In this document: one piece after another, positions 1 to 6,862 of the stretch
Position numbering within the stretch: position 1 is the stretch's first letter
How the letters are laid out: each line of letters starts with the position of its first letter
Assembly: GCA_050250135.1 (NCBI GenBank)
Contig: JBFWPF010000031.1
Location: forward strand, 1-22,356
Direction: 5' to 3'
DNA: 22,356 nucleotides
From: JBFWPF01 sp050250135
GTDB lineage: Bacteria > Chlamydiota > Chlamydiia > Chlamydiales > JAFEGQ01
Position numbers and translations under genes: made by a program
Notes under the pieces: model-generated
Told to the model about the DNA's origin: nothing
Seen by the model: the letters and a program-made list of their open reading frames with translations, nothing else
Databases searched by the model: none

Positions 1-126
1 GGAGCTGAGCTCTAGAGTCCCGCTGGAAAAGGCGTACGCGGAGATAAAGGAAAGAGTTTAATGAATAACCAGGAGGGGGGTCAGTTTTCGTGTCGGAAAG
101 GGGTCAATTTCGGATGTCGCTTGACA
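1..126. mobile_element. Right end of an IS21-like insertion sequence (partial)
   Basis: Two similar subterminal motifs are visible, GGGGTCAGTTTTCGTGTCG (77-95) and GGGGTCAATTTCGGATGTCG (100-119), followed by the tip CTTGACA ending at 126. Read outward on the minus strand the end begins TGTCAAGCGACATC. A TGT-starting tip with repeated inner copies of the terminal motif is the arrangement known for IS21-family ends. The outer border is set by the neighbouring ATPase gene: its conserved reading is lost exactly at 126/127. The left end, transposase genes and any target duplication lie outside the window, so the element cannot be named. Confidence 0.6.
2..61 (+). CDS. Partial C-terminus, possible IS21-family helper ATPase (IstB) end
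   Basis: An open frame enters from the left edge and ends at TAA (59-61); 19 residues are visible, ending in AEIKERV. The peptide is too short to assign by sequence. The call rests on position: in IS21-family elements the last gene (istB) stops a few tens of bases before the right end, and here an IS21-like end finishes at 126. It could equally be the tail of another transposase or a spurious frame. Confidence 0.3.
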   Translation, partial: ELSSRVPLEKAYAEIKERV

Positions 127-402
127 GTGGATCTCATCGAAGGCAATGAAGGGCTTCTCCCCCTCCCCTATACGGGCTGCCGCGGCTACAAAATCGGGCC
201 CGGCGGTGATCAGCTCCCGATGCTGCACGTTGTCCCAGTTGTAGTAGTGGTAGGGTTGCATTAACCCCTTGAGGTGGCGGGCCACGGTGGTTTTGCCGAC
301 CTGGCGCGGACCGGCAACAAAGAGCATCTGCCGGTATTTCTTAAACCCCTGATTGTGACCTATCGTCCAGGGGGTGCGGCAGATGGTAGTCAGATAGCGC
401 AC
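58..402 (-). pseudogene. DUF4143/AAA_14-type ATPase, 3' part cut off by IS
   Basis: Residues 1-92 (402 down to 127) read as the N-terminal half of the AAA_14 + DUF4143 ATPase family. Walker A is GPRQVGKTT at 31-39 and Walker B is FIAFDE at 85-90, followed by IH. These proteins normally run to 350-450 residues with a C-terminal DUF4143 region. Here the frame crosses at 126/127 into the IS21-like end and gains 22 unrelated residues before TAA, so the product should be non-functional. The start at 402 is GTG with no clear Shine-Dalgarno. The first residues (MRYLTT, then PWTIGHNQG) are recalled again in an inverted fragment at 476-508. If the IS inserted simply, the missing half should lie on its far side. 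Confidence 0.7.
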
Positions 403-508
403 ATCGTGACGAGGCCAGGTCTTTAGACCTGGGTGAGGAGGGATGTCCGCTAGATGGCCACCAGCTGTCGATGCCCCCTGGACGATAGGTCGCGATCAGG
501 GGTTAAAG
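340..508. repeat. Imperfect inverted repeat from two copies of the ATPase 5' end
   Basis: The arm at 340-374 (inside the ATPase gene, encoding PWTIGHNQG on the minus strand) matches the reverse complement of 474-508 with 3 mismatches in 35 bases. Read on the plus strand the second arm encodes PWTIGRDQGLK and then hits TAA within 9 codons. The second arm is therefore most simply a remnant of a second, oppositely oriented member of the same ATPase family, not a regulatory palindrome. The arms are about 100 bases apart. Confidence 0.6.
415..432. repeat. Short perfect hairpin upstream of the ATPase gene
   Basis: CCAGGTC (415-421), TTTA, GACCTGG (426-432) forms a 7-bp stem with a 4-base loop, 13 bases upstream of the ATPase GTG codon. 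There is no T-run on either side. It could be an operator for the ATPase gene or a leader hairpin; nothing in the sequence decides. Confidence 0.35.
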
Positions 509-546
509 TGGCGCTCGGCGGCTGTCTCGTAAAATCGTCTCATACC

Positions 547-610
547 CGACCATATGGCAGGCCACTGCTAAAAAGTCGCGACTATTTAGCAGTGGGCTTA
601 AAAATGGTCG
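547..610. repeat. Large intergenic palindrome downstream of ligA
   Basis: The core at 559-598 is a near-perfect 40-base palindrome. CCACTGCTAAA (562-572) pairs with TTTAGCAGTGG (585-595), and the centre AGTCGCGACT (574-583) is itself a perfect palindrome, with one A/A mismatch at 573/584. An outer pair CGACCAT (547-553) and ATGGTCG (604-610) encloses it. It lies 48 bases beyond the ligA stop on the minus strand, so it could help end the mtaB-ligA transcript. It lacks the T-run of an intrinsic terminator. The perfect dyad also fits a protein-binding site or a small mobile-element remnant. Confidence 0.6.
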
Positions 611-657
611 TAATTATCGATTAGCGACTGAATACAAGTGGCTTAAGCTCGTTCGGA

Positions 658-2622
658 CTAGAGTTGTTTGCGAAACTCCTCTTCGGTCATAAGGGGGACG
701 CCGAGCTTTTTGGCCTTGTCGGCCTTGGAGCCGGGCTCATCGCCGATCAGGAGATAGTCGGTCTTTTTGGAGACGCTCCCGGAAACGGTCCCTCCCCTTT
801 CACGGATAAGAGTTGCGGCCCGATCACGGGTGTAGTGCTCGAGCGCTCCCGTAAGGACAAAGGTCTTGCCCGAGAAGGGATGCGAGGTGAGGTTTTGGGT
901 AGCGACAGGCTGGGGAGAGAGGCCGAGGGAGAGGAGGGTGTCGATCTCGTCGCCATGGCTGGAGAAATAGGCAATGACGGCGTCGGCCACGGTCGGGCCA
1001 ACCCCCTCGATGGAAAGGAGGTCGGCGTGGGTGAGCGCCCGGACCCCAGCAATGGTGCCACCCCGCTTGGCAAGGAGATCGGCGGTCCCAGCACCAACGT
1101 GGGGAATGCCAAGAGCATGGAGGAACTTGGCGAGAGGGGGCCTTTTGGACGATGCGATGCTCTTAAGGAGATTGCCGACCGATTTTTCTTGAAACCCCTC
1201 GAGATCGATGAGCTGGTCGTAGGTGAGGCGGTAGATATCGGAGGGGCGGGTGATCAGGCCAAGGGTCATCAGGAGGTCGATGGTCTTGGTCCCGAGGTGC
1301 TCAATGTCCATCGCCCCTTTGCTAACAAAGTGGCGCAGGGCACTGGAGCGCTGACGGGTGCAGGTCGGGCTTGTGCAGCGGACCGCGACTTCGCCGGGGC
1401 GGCGGGCCACGGGCGTGCCGCAGGCGGGACAGTGGCCCGGCATCTGCCAGGGCTTGCTGTTTTTGGGGCGGCGGTCCAGGAGGACGGCGACGACCTTGGG
1501 GATCACATCGCCCCCCTTTTCGATGGTGACCGTGTCGCCCACACGGATGTCCTTGCGCTTGACCTCATCTTCGTTGTGGAGGGTGGCGCGGCTGATGGTG
1601 CTGCCAGCCAGGAGGACCGGCTCAAGCTCGGCCACAGGGGTGAGGACCCCCGTGCGACCGACCTGAACGGTGATCTCCTTGAGGAGTGTAGTCGCCTGTT
1701 CTGGGGCAAACTTGTAGGCAGCAGCCCAACGGGGGCTCTTGCCGGTGGCGCCAAGGCGCTCTTGAAGGACAAGGTCGTCGACTTTGATCACGATACCGTC
1801 GATTTCAAAGGGGAGGTGGTGACGAATCTTGTGGACATGGTCGATGAACTTCCAAAGCTCGTCAGGGGTGGTAAAGCGGGTGTGCTCGGTGACGGTGGGG
1901 AGGCCCAGTTTTTTGAGGTAAGAGAAAGTTTCACTTTGCGTTTTGACGGGGGCGCCGATGAGGTTGTAGAAGGCGGCGGAAAGGGGGCGCCGGGCACACT
2001 CTTTGGGGTCGAGGAGTTTGAGGGAGCCGGCGGCGGCATTTCGGGGGTTGGCCCAGAGGGGCTCACCCGCCTCCTGCCGCTTGTGGTTGAGCTGCTGAAA
2101 AGCCTTGGTGGGGAGGTAGACCTCACCCCGGACTTCGACGGTTTCAGGGTGGGAGAGGACTAAGGGGATGGCCGCGATAGTGCGGATATTGGCGGTGATC
2201 TCATCGCCCTGCTTGCCGTCGCCGCGGGTAACGCCGCGGATGAGGTGCCCCTTTTCATAGTGGACCGAGATGGCGGTCCCGTCGAGCTTGAGCTCGGCGG
2301 TGAAGGGGACATCTTTCGTTTGGGCGAGTTTGTAGACCCGGCCTAGAAACTCCTCGGTCTCCTCGCGGGAGTAGGTGTTGGCGAGGGAGAGCATGGGAGA
2401 AGCGTGCTTAAAGGTCTTGTGGCTGGTGACCGCCTCCCCTACCCGCTGGGTGGGAGAGGCGGGGGTGATCCACTCGGGGTGCGCCTTCTCGATCGCCTCA
2501 CACCTTTTGAGGAGCTGGTCAAACTCGTAGTCGGAGATAGTAGGAGCGTTGTCGACGTAGTAGCGCCGGTTATGCTCCCAGATCTCGCGGCAGAGGGCTT
2601 CATAGTCGTGGTGAGCGGTCAT
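658..2622 (-). CDS. ligA: NAD+-dependent DNA ligase LigA
   Basis: Seals nicks with 3'-OH/5'-phosphate ends in replication and repair, using NAD+ as AMP donor. At 654 residues it is close to the usual 660-670. The N-terminal Ia domain (about 1-65) carries the YYVDNAPTISDYEFDQL motif. The adenylation domain holds the nucleophile Lys112 in ELKLDG, then RGDG and EVRGEV. An OB-fold follows (about 315-395, VGRTGVLTPVA). A four-Cys zinc finger has C398, C401, C416 and C421. Helix-hairpin-helix repeats (about 430-575) include PHVGAGTADLLAKRGG and IEGVGPTVADAV. A BRCT domain closes the protein (about 580-654, FVLTGAL, RGGTVSGSVSKKTDYLL). Its ATG overlaps the glgB TGA by 4 bases and has no good Shine-Dalgarno, so it is probably translated by coupling to glgB. 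It is the last gene of the operon. Confidence 0.97.
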   Translation of the reverse strand: MTAHHDYEALCREIWEHNRRYYVDNAPTISDYEFDQLLKRCEAIEKAHPEWITPASPTQRVGEAVTSHKTFKHASPMLSLANTYSREETEEFLGRVYKLAQTKDVPFTAELKLDGTAISVHYEKGHLIRGVTRGDGKQGDEITANIRTIAAIPLVLSHPETVEVRGEVYLPTKAFQQLNHKRQEAGEPLWANPRNAAAGSLKLLDPKECARRPLSAAFYNLIGAPVKTQSETFSYLKKLGLPTVTEHTRFTTPDELWKFIDHVHKIRHHLPFEIDGIVIKVDDLVLQERLGATGKSPRWAAAYKFAPEQATTLLKEITVQVGRTGVLTPVAELEPVLLAGSTISRATLHNEDEVKRKDIRVGDTVTIEKGGDVIPKVVAVLLDRRPKNSKPWQMPGHCPACGTPVARRPGEVAVRCTSPTCTRQRSSALRHFVSKGAMDIEHLGTKTIDLLMTLGLITRPSDIYRLTYDQLIDLEGFQEKSVGNLLKSIASSKRPPLAKFLHALGIPHVGAGTADLLAKRGGTIAGVRALTHADLLSIEGVGPTVADAVIAYFSSHGDEIDTLLSLGLSPQPVATQNLTSHPFSGKTFVLTGALEHYTRDRAATLIRERGGTVSGSVSKKTDYLLIGDEPGSKADKAKKLGVPLMTEEEFRKQL

Positions 2623-4715
2623 CGGAGCTCAAAAATCCGGGTCGAGAGCGGGGTAAGGGAGGTCTTGAATCCCCCCTCGACTGGGGTTATGGGGTGTTCT
2701 CCCTGAAAGTCTACCCCATTTGAGTCGAATATTTCGACGACCTCGTTGCACGGGCCGACGGGAAGGATAAATTCGGGGAGGGAGTGGGGGCTAAAGTTGT
2801 GGAGGCAGAGGAGGACCTCATTTTCGGCATGCCGCTTGTAGGCAATCGTGCTGAGGCCGTAGTCGGAGAGGACCCACTCAAGGCTGAGCCAGTCAAAGTC
2901 CCGCTCCCAAAGGGCGGGGTGGTCGCGGTAGAGCTGATTGAGCCGCCTGACGAGCTGCTGGGTCTGCTTGTGGGGCTCGTACTGGAGCTGCCCCCAAGGG
3001 AGCTCCTCCTTGCAGTTCCACTCGGTCCAAAGGCCGAGCTCGCTCCCCATAAAGAGGAGCTTTTTTCCCGGCATGCACCACTGGGTGCTGAGGAGGAGGC
3101 GGAGGTTGGTGAAGGCCTCTTCAGGCATCTTGCCGAGAAGAGAGCGCTTCTGGTGGACGACCTCATCATGGGAGAGGGGGAGGAGCGACTGCTCGAAGAA
3201 GGCGTAGTCGAGTATGTGGGTTAAGTTGTTGTGGTACCAGTGGCGGTCGTAGGGGTGGCGGGAGAGGTAGTGGAGTAGATCGTTCATCCACCCCATGTTC
3301 CACTTGAGGTCGAAACCGAGCCCCCCTTCAGAGACCGGGCGGGTGATGTTGGGAAAGGCGGTCGACTCCTCGGCAATCATCAGGACGCCTCGAAAATGGT
3401 CGTGGACGGTTGTGTTGAGCGTTTGGAGAAAGGCGATCGCCTCAAGATTTTCCTTACCACCGTAAGCGTTGGGGATCCACTCCCCCTCGCGACGCCCGTA
3501 GTCGAGGTAGAGCATGGAGGCAACGGCGTCGACCCGAAGGCCATCGATGTGCATTTTGTCGAACCAGAAGAGGGCGTTAGCGATGAGGAAATTGGAGACC
3601 TCGTGGCGGCCATAGTTGAAGATGGCGGTGTTCCAGTGGGGGTGGTACCCCTGGCGGGGGTCGGCGTGTTCGTAGAGGTGGGTGCCGTCAAACTGAGCGA
3701 GAGAAAAGTCGTCTTGGGGAAAGTGGGCGGGGACCCAGTCGAGGATCACCCCAATCCCCTTTTGGTGGAGGGTATCGACAAAGAACTGAAAGTCCTCGGG
3801 GGTTCCAAAGCGGCTGGTGGCGCTGTAGTAGCCCGAAACCTGGTAGCCCCACGACTCGTCGAGGGGGTGTTCGGTGATGGGGAGGAGCTCGACGTGGGTA
3901 AAGCCCATCTCGAGGCAGTAGGCAGAGAGCTCCCGAGCGAGCTCTCGGTAGTTGAGAAACTCCCCGTGCGACTTGCGCCAAGAGCCGAGGTGGACCTCGT
4001 AGATCGACATAGGACGGTTGAGCGTTTGGGTCCGCCGGTTTTCCATCCACCTCTGGTCGCCCCACTCGTAGCAGTCAAGATCGAAGACGATCGAGGCGTT
4101 GTAGGGGCGAACCTCCGACCAATAGGCGAAGGGGTCGGCTTTGACCCGGAGCCTCCCATCCCATCCCTGGATCTCAAATTTATACCGCAGCCCCTCACCC
4201 GCGTCGGGGACAAAAAGCTCCCAAACACCGGAGACTCCCATCTGGCGCATCGGGGTGACCCGCCCATCCCAGTTGTTGAAGTCGGAGACGAGGCTGACCC
4301 CACGGGCGGCGGGGGCCCAGACGGCAAAGAGGGTCCCGCGGGCGCCCCGGTGTTCGATCTCGCGGGCTCCGAGCCGCTCGTAGGCGCGCACGTGGGTCCC
4401 CTCGTTCCAGAGGTACTCATCGAGATTCCCAAAGGTGGGGGGGAAGGCGTAGGGGTCGTGGGCGAGCATCCCGTTGGTGTGGTAGACCCGGTAGCGGTCG
4501 GGAGCGAGGGGGCGGTGGTGGGTATACTCGAAGAGGCCCGCCTCGTGGACCCGCTTTGCCTCCACGGTCTCCCCCTCCACCTCGAGGTGGCAAGTGAGGG
4601 CTCCGGGGCGCCAGAGGCGGACCGTCCGCTCGTCGTGGAGGCCGAGGAGGCTATGGGGGTCGCTACAGGTGCTTTGGATCAGGCTATCTAGTGCCTCGGC
4701 CGCCACATGGGTCAT
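2619..4715 (-). CDS. glgB: 1,4-alpha-glucan branching enzyme GlgB
   Basis: Cytosolic GH13 enzyme that cuts alpha-1,4-glucan chains and re-attaches them as alpha-1,6 branches during glycogen synthesis. It has 698 residues, the family's normal size. Two N-terminal CBM48-type beta domains are visible (about 20-105 and 125-205, the second with FAVWAPAARGVSLVSDFNNW). The catalytic barrel starts near IYEVHLGSW (238-246), and ELLPITEHPLDESWGYQ (276-292) is the classic branching-enzyme signature. The catalytic triad is Asp396 (GLRVDAV), Glu449 (MIAEEST) and Asp517 (LSHDEVVH). A C-terminal all-beta domain spans about 600-698. The ATG overlaps the previous gene's stop by 4 bases, and the stop overlaps the ligA start by 4. 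The other glg genes are not in the window. Confidence 0.97.
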   Translation of the reverse strand: MTHVAAEALDSLIQSTCSDPHSLLGLHDERTVRLWRPGALTCHLEVEGETVEAKRVHEAGLFEYTHHRPLAPDRYRVYHTNGMLAHDPYAFPPTFGNLDEYLWNEGTHVRAYERLGAREIEHRGARGTLFAVWAPAARGVSLVSDFNNWDGRVTPMRQMGVSGVWELFVPDAGEGLRYKFEIQGWDGRLRVKADPFAYWSEVRPYNASIVFDLDCYEWGDQRWMENRRTQTLNRPMSIYEVHLGSWRKSHGEFLNYRELARELSAYCLEMGFTHVELLPITEHPLDESWGYQVSGYYSATSRFGTPEDFQFFVDTLHQKGIGVILDWVPAHFPQDDFSLAQFDGTHLYEHADPRQGYHPHWNTAIFNYGRHEVSNFLIANALFWFDKMHIDGLRVDAVASMLYLDYGRREGEWIPNAYGGKENLEAIAFLQTLNTTVHDHFRGVLMIAEESTAFPNITRPVSEGGLGFDLKWNMGWMNDLLHYLSRHPYDRHWYHNNLTHILDYAFFEQSLLPLSHDEVVHQKRSLLGKMPEEAFTNLRLLLSTQWCMPGKKLLFMGSELGLWTEWNCKEELPWGQLQYEPHKQTQQLVRRLNQLYRDHPALWERDFDWLSLEWVLSDYGLSTIAYKRHAENEVLLCLHNFSPHSLPEFILPVGPCNEVVEIFDSNGVDFQGEHPITPVEGGFKTSLTPLSTRIFELR

Positions 4716-5611
4716 CTCTCAAATCGGTCAAATGGGTAAGTCTCTCCTTGAGATACGGGATAGGGGGTATGGGCGTCAAGGAACCGACCTTCAGCTCGGT
4801 ACCTTTTTATCTCCTTTGGGAGGCCCAAGGGAAATTCCCCAGAGGTGTGGCAGACCAGCTCCATCTTTCGGAGGCGGTGCTTGGACCACTCATAGGAGAG
4901 GAGGCCGAGGGGGTGGGGGATGTGGAGGTGGCGTCCTGCGGGGAACTCCCGTGGGGGCCGAAGGGGGCCATCGCCGTAGAAGAGGGAGCGGATCTTTTGC
5001 GCCCCGAGGGAGAGGAGGGCAAAGGGGTCGGCGCCGGTGAGGGGGGGCAGCGGAAAGCCCTGGTAGAGGGGATCGGAGCGGTGGGGGACAAAGAGCCCAG
5101 CAAAGCCGGCGCGAAAGAGGGTCAAAAGGGAGGGGGTGTCCGCCGCCTCAGAGAGGAGGGAGGGGCCTAGTTCAGGTGGACTTGGGGGAAGGGCAAGGCC
5201 AAGGCGGTGCCAGAGGGGGAAGAGCTCACGGGGGTCACACCGCCGCTCGACGAGGGGCCAGTCGAGCTTTTTGTGGGAGCCAAAAAAGAGGCGCTCCTGA
5301 GGGAGGGGGGTAGGGAGAGGCTCCCCCTGCCACGGCAAGTCGAGGCTCCCTTTAGTGAGCTTAAGGGAGAGGGGTCTGCCGGGGAGAATGGTGTAGCGGA
5401 TGGGGCCGACCGAGACATGGATCCCTCCCCTCTCCAGATCCTGAATCGCCAGAAAATCGCCAGCAGGGCCTCGGATGGGCAGATCAACTGCTTCTCCTCC
5501 GATGACCTCGATTCGGGTGGGGAAAATCCGGAGGGCAACCGAGGTGCCGGGAAGAGCCATGGGGGTCCCCATCCGACGGGTAAAGGGGTGCAGGCGGCGA
5601 GTGGGCTTCAT
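4712..5611 (-). CDS. Conserved hypothetical protein between mtaB and glgB
   Basis: 299 residues, soluble, with no signal peptide, transmembrane helix or catalytic motif that I recognise. It is rich in Pro and Leu, with many Arg/His residues. The N-terminal third reads as beta strands (VALRIFPTRIEVIGG, then GIHVSVGPIRYTILPG). The middle looks helical with a SHKKLDWPLVERRCDP segment. The C-terminal end has PHPLGLLSYEWSKHRLRKME. It overlaps mtaB by 4 bases upstream and glgB by 4 downstream, so it is almost certainly a real translated gene. From memory, chlamydial genomes carry an uncharacterised gene beside glgB (CT865 beside CT866), and this may be its homologue. A link to glycogen metabolism would be guilt by association only. 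Confidence 0.8.
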   Translation of the reverse strand: MKPTRRLHPFTRRMGTPMALPGTSVALRIFPTRIEVIGGEAVDLPIRGPAGDFLAIQDLERGGIHVSVGPIRYTILPGRPLSLKLTKGSLDLPWQGEPLPTPLPQERLFFGSHKKLDWPLVERRCDPRELFPLWHRLGLALPPSPPELGPSLLSEAADTPSLLTLFRAGFAGLFVPHRSDPLYQGFPLPPLTGADPFALLSLGAQKIRSLFYGDGPLRPPREFPAGRHLHIPHPLGLLSYEWSKHRLRKMELVCHTSGEFPLGLPKEIKRYRAEGRFLDAHTPYPVSQGETYPFDRFER

Positions 5612-6834
5612 ACCTTCAGTCCTCCGGGGGTGTTGCGGGTGGGAACCACAGTGGAGAGGGTGTTGGGTCCTCTCCCCTCAGCAGGAGCGCTGACAAGCAA
5701 AAAATTATCGGTATGGCCGCTGATCTGATCCCCCTCGATTGACTCCCAAAGGACCTCCAGCTCCCGCCCCACATAGGGCTCCCGAAGGGCCAGCGCCGAC
5801 CGCTCGGCAGCCTCGATGAGCTCCCGCTTGCGCCGGTCGCTCACCCCTTTGGGGACCTTCCCCTCCATCCGAGAGGCCCGGGTTCCGGCCCGGTCGCTGT
5901 AGGGGAAGACATGGACCTTGGCAAAGGCGATCTCTTCAATAACGCGGAGGGTAGCCTCATGGTCGGCCTCTGTCTCTCCGGGAAAGCCGACGATCACATC
6001 GGTGGTAAAGGTAAAGTCGGAGCGGGCTGCCCTTAGCCGCTGGGCGGTGGCGTAGAACTGCTGCAGGGTGTACTTGCGCCGCATCCGCTTAAGGGTGATG
6101 TTGGAGCCGCTTTGGAGGACGATGTGCATCGAAGGACAGGTGTGCCTCCCCTCGAGCAGGGCGCTCGCGAGGCTATCATCGACCTCGTCGGGGTCGATGG
6201 AGGAGAGGCGGAGCCGCTTTAGTCCCTCAATCCCGTCGACCTCCCGGACGAGGTCGGCCAGCGTCCCCCCCCCATCGAAATCGCCGATATTGATTCCGGT
6301 CAGGACTACCTCCTTGTAGCCCGATCCGATCAGCCCCTCCACCTCGGCAATCACCTCCTCGCGGGGGCGGGAGCGGCTCCTTCCCCGGACAAAGGGGATG
6401 ATGCAGTAGCTGCAGTAGGAGTTGCACCCATCTTGGACCTTGACGAAGGCGCGGGTGTGGGCGGCAAAGTGGTCGATTTTAAACTCGGGGAGGCTCTCGG
6501 CCTCGGGGTGGAGGCGGCGGGCGAGGCTCTCCTTCTCCCCATTGGGGACAATCTCAACCTTTCCCTCAAACTCGGGGCCGAGCCCCCCTTTGGCAGCGAC
6601 GGCGCAGCCGGTCACCACCACCTTAGCCTTGGGGTGCTCCCTGAGGAGGCGGCGGACGGCCCGCTGGCTCGCCTTGTGGGCCTCCCCCGTTACCGTGCAG
6701 GTGTTGACGATGCAGAGGTCGGGCTCCCCCTCACTCCCCTCATACCCAAGTGCTTTGAGCTGGGAGGCAAAGGCGCTCGACTCGTACTGATTGGTCCGGC
6801 AGCCAAGTGTGACCGTTTTTAGCCGTTTAGACAT
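5608..6834 (-). CDS. mtaB: tRNA (t6A37-C2)-methylthiotransferase MtaB
   Basis: Radical-SAM enzyme that adds a methylthio group to N6-threonylcarbamoyladenosine at tRNA position 37, giving ms2t6A, which supports decoding of ANN codons. The 408-residue length is typical. The N-terminal UPF0004 domain supplies the auxiliary 4Fe-4S cluster through Cys12, Cys46 and Cys77. The radical-SAM cluster motif is CNSYCSYC (Cys137, Cys141, Cys144), followed by IPFVRGRSRSRP. VVLTGINIGDF is the MtaB-type sequence that separates it from MiaB and RimO. A C-terminal TRAM-like region starts about 345. No strong Shine-Dalgarno precedes the ATG. It starts 28 bases after the 6863-8464 gene and overlaps the following gene by 4 bases, so it heads the tight four-gene block. 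Confidence 0.92.
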   Translation of the reverse strand: MSKRLKTVTLGCRTNQYESSAFASQLKALGYEGSEGEPDLCIVNTCTVTGEAHKASQRAVRRLLREHPKAKVVVTGCAVAAKGGLGPEFEGKVEIVPNGEKESLARRLHPEAESLPEFKIDHFAAHTRAFVKVQDGCNSYCSYCIIPFVRGRSRSRPREEVIAEVEGLIGSGYKEVVLTGINIGDFDGGGTLADLVREVDGIEGLKRLRLSSIDPDEVDDSLASALLEGRHTCPSMHIVLQSGSNITLKRMRRKYTLQQFYATAQRLRAARSDFTFTTDVIVGFPGETEADHEATLRVIEEIAFAKVHVFPYSDRAGTRASRMEGKVPKGVSDRRKRELIEAAERSALALREPYVGRELEVLWESIEGDQISGHTDNFLLVSAPAEGRGPNTLSTVVPTRNTPGGLKV

Positions 6835-6862
6835 AGGCTAACATGATGGCTCAGTCCGGCGA

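Noticed and set aside
664..2163. A 499-codon plus-strand ORF opposite ligA
   Set aside because: It is the mirror frame of ligA; Gly/Val/Asp-rich with no family motifs, whereas ligA has every catalytic and zinc residue.
2784..3224. Plus-strand ORF, 146 codons, in glgB
   Set aside because: Same kind of antisense shadow; no ribosome site and no motifs.
3396..4691. A 431-codon plus-strand ORF opposite glgB
   Set aside because: Antisense shadow created by high-GC codon use; the composition is dominated by Val/Gly/Asp/Glu and no domain is visible.
4691..5170. Plus-strand ORFs rich in Gly/Arg over the conserved hypothetical gene
   Set aside because: Low-complexity shadow frames; the minus-strand gene is tied by 4-base overlaps on both sides.
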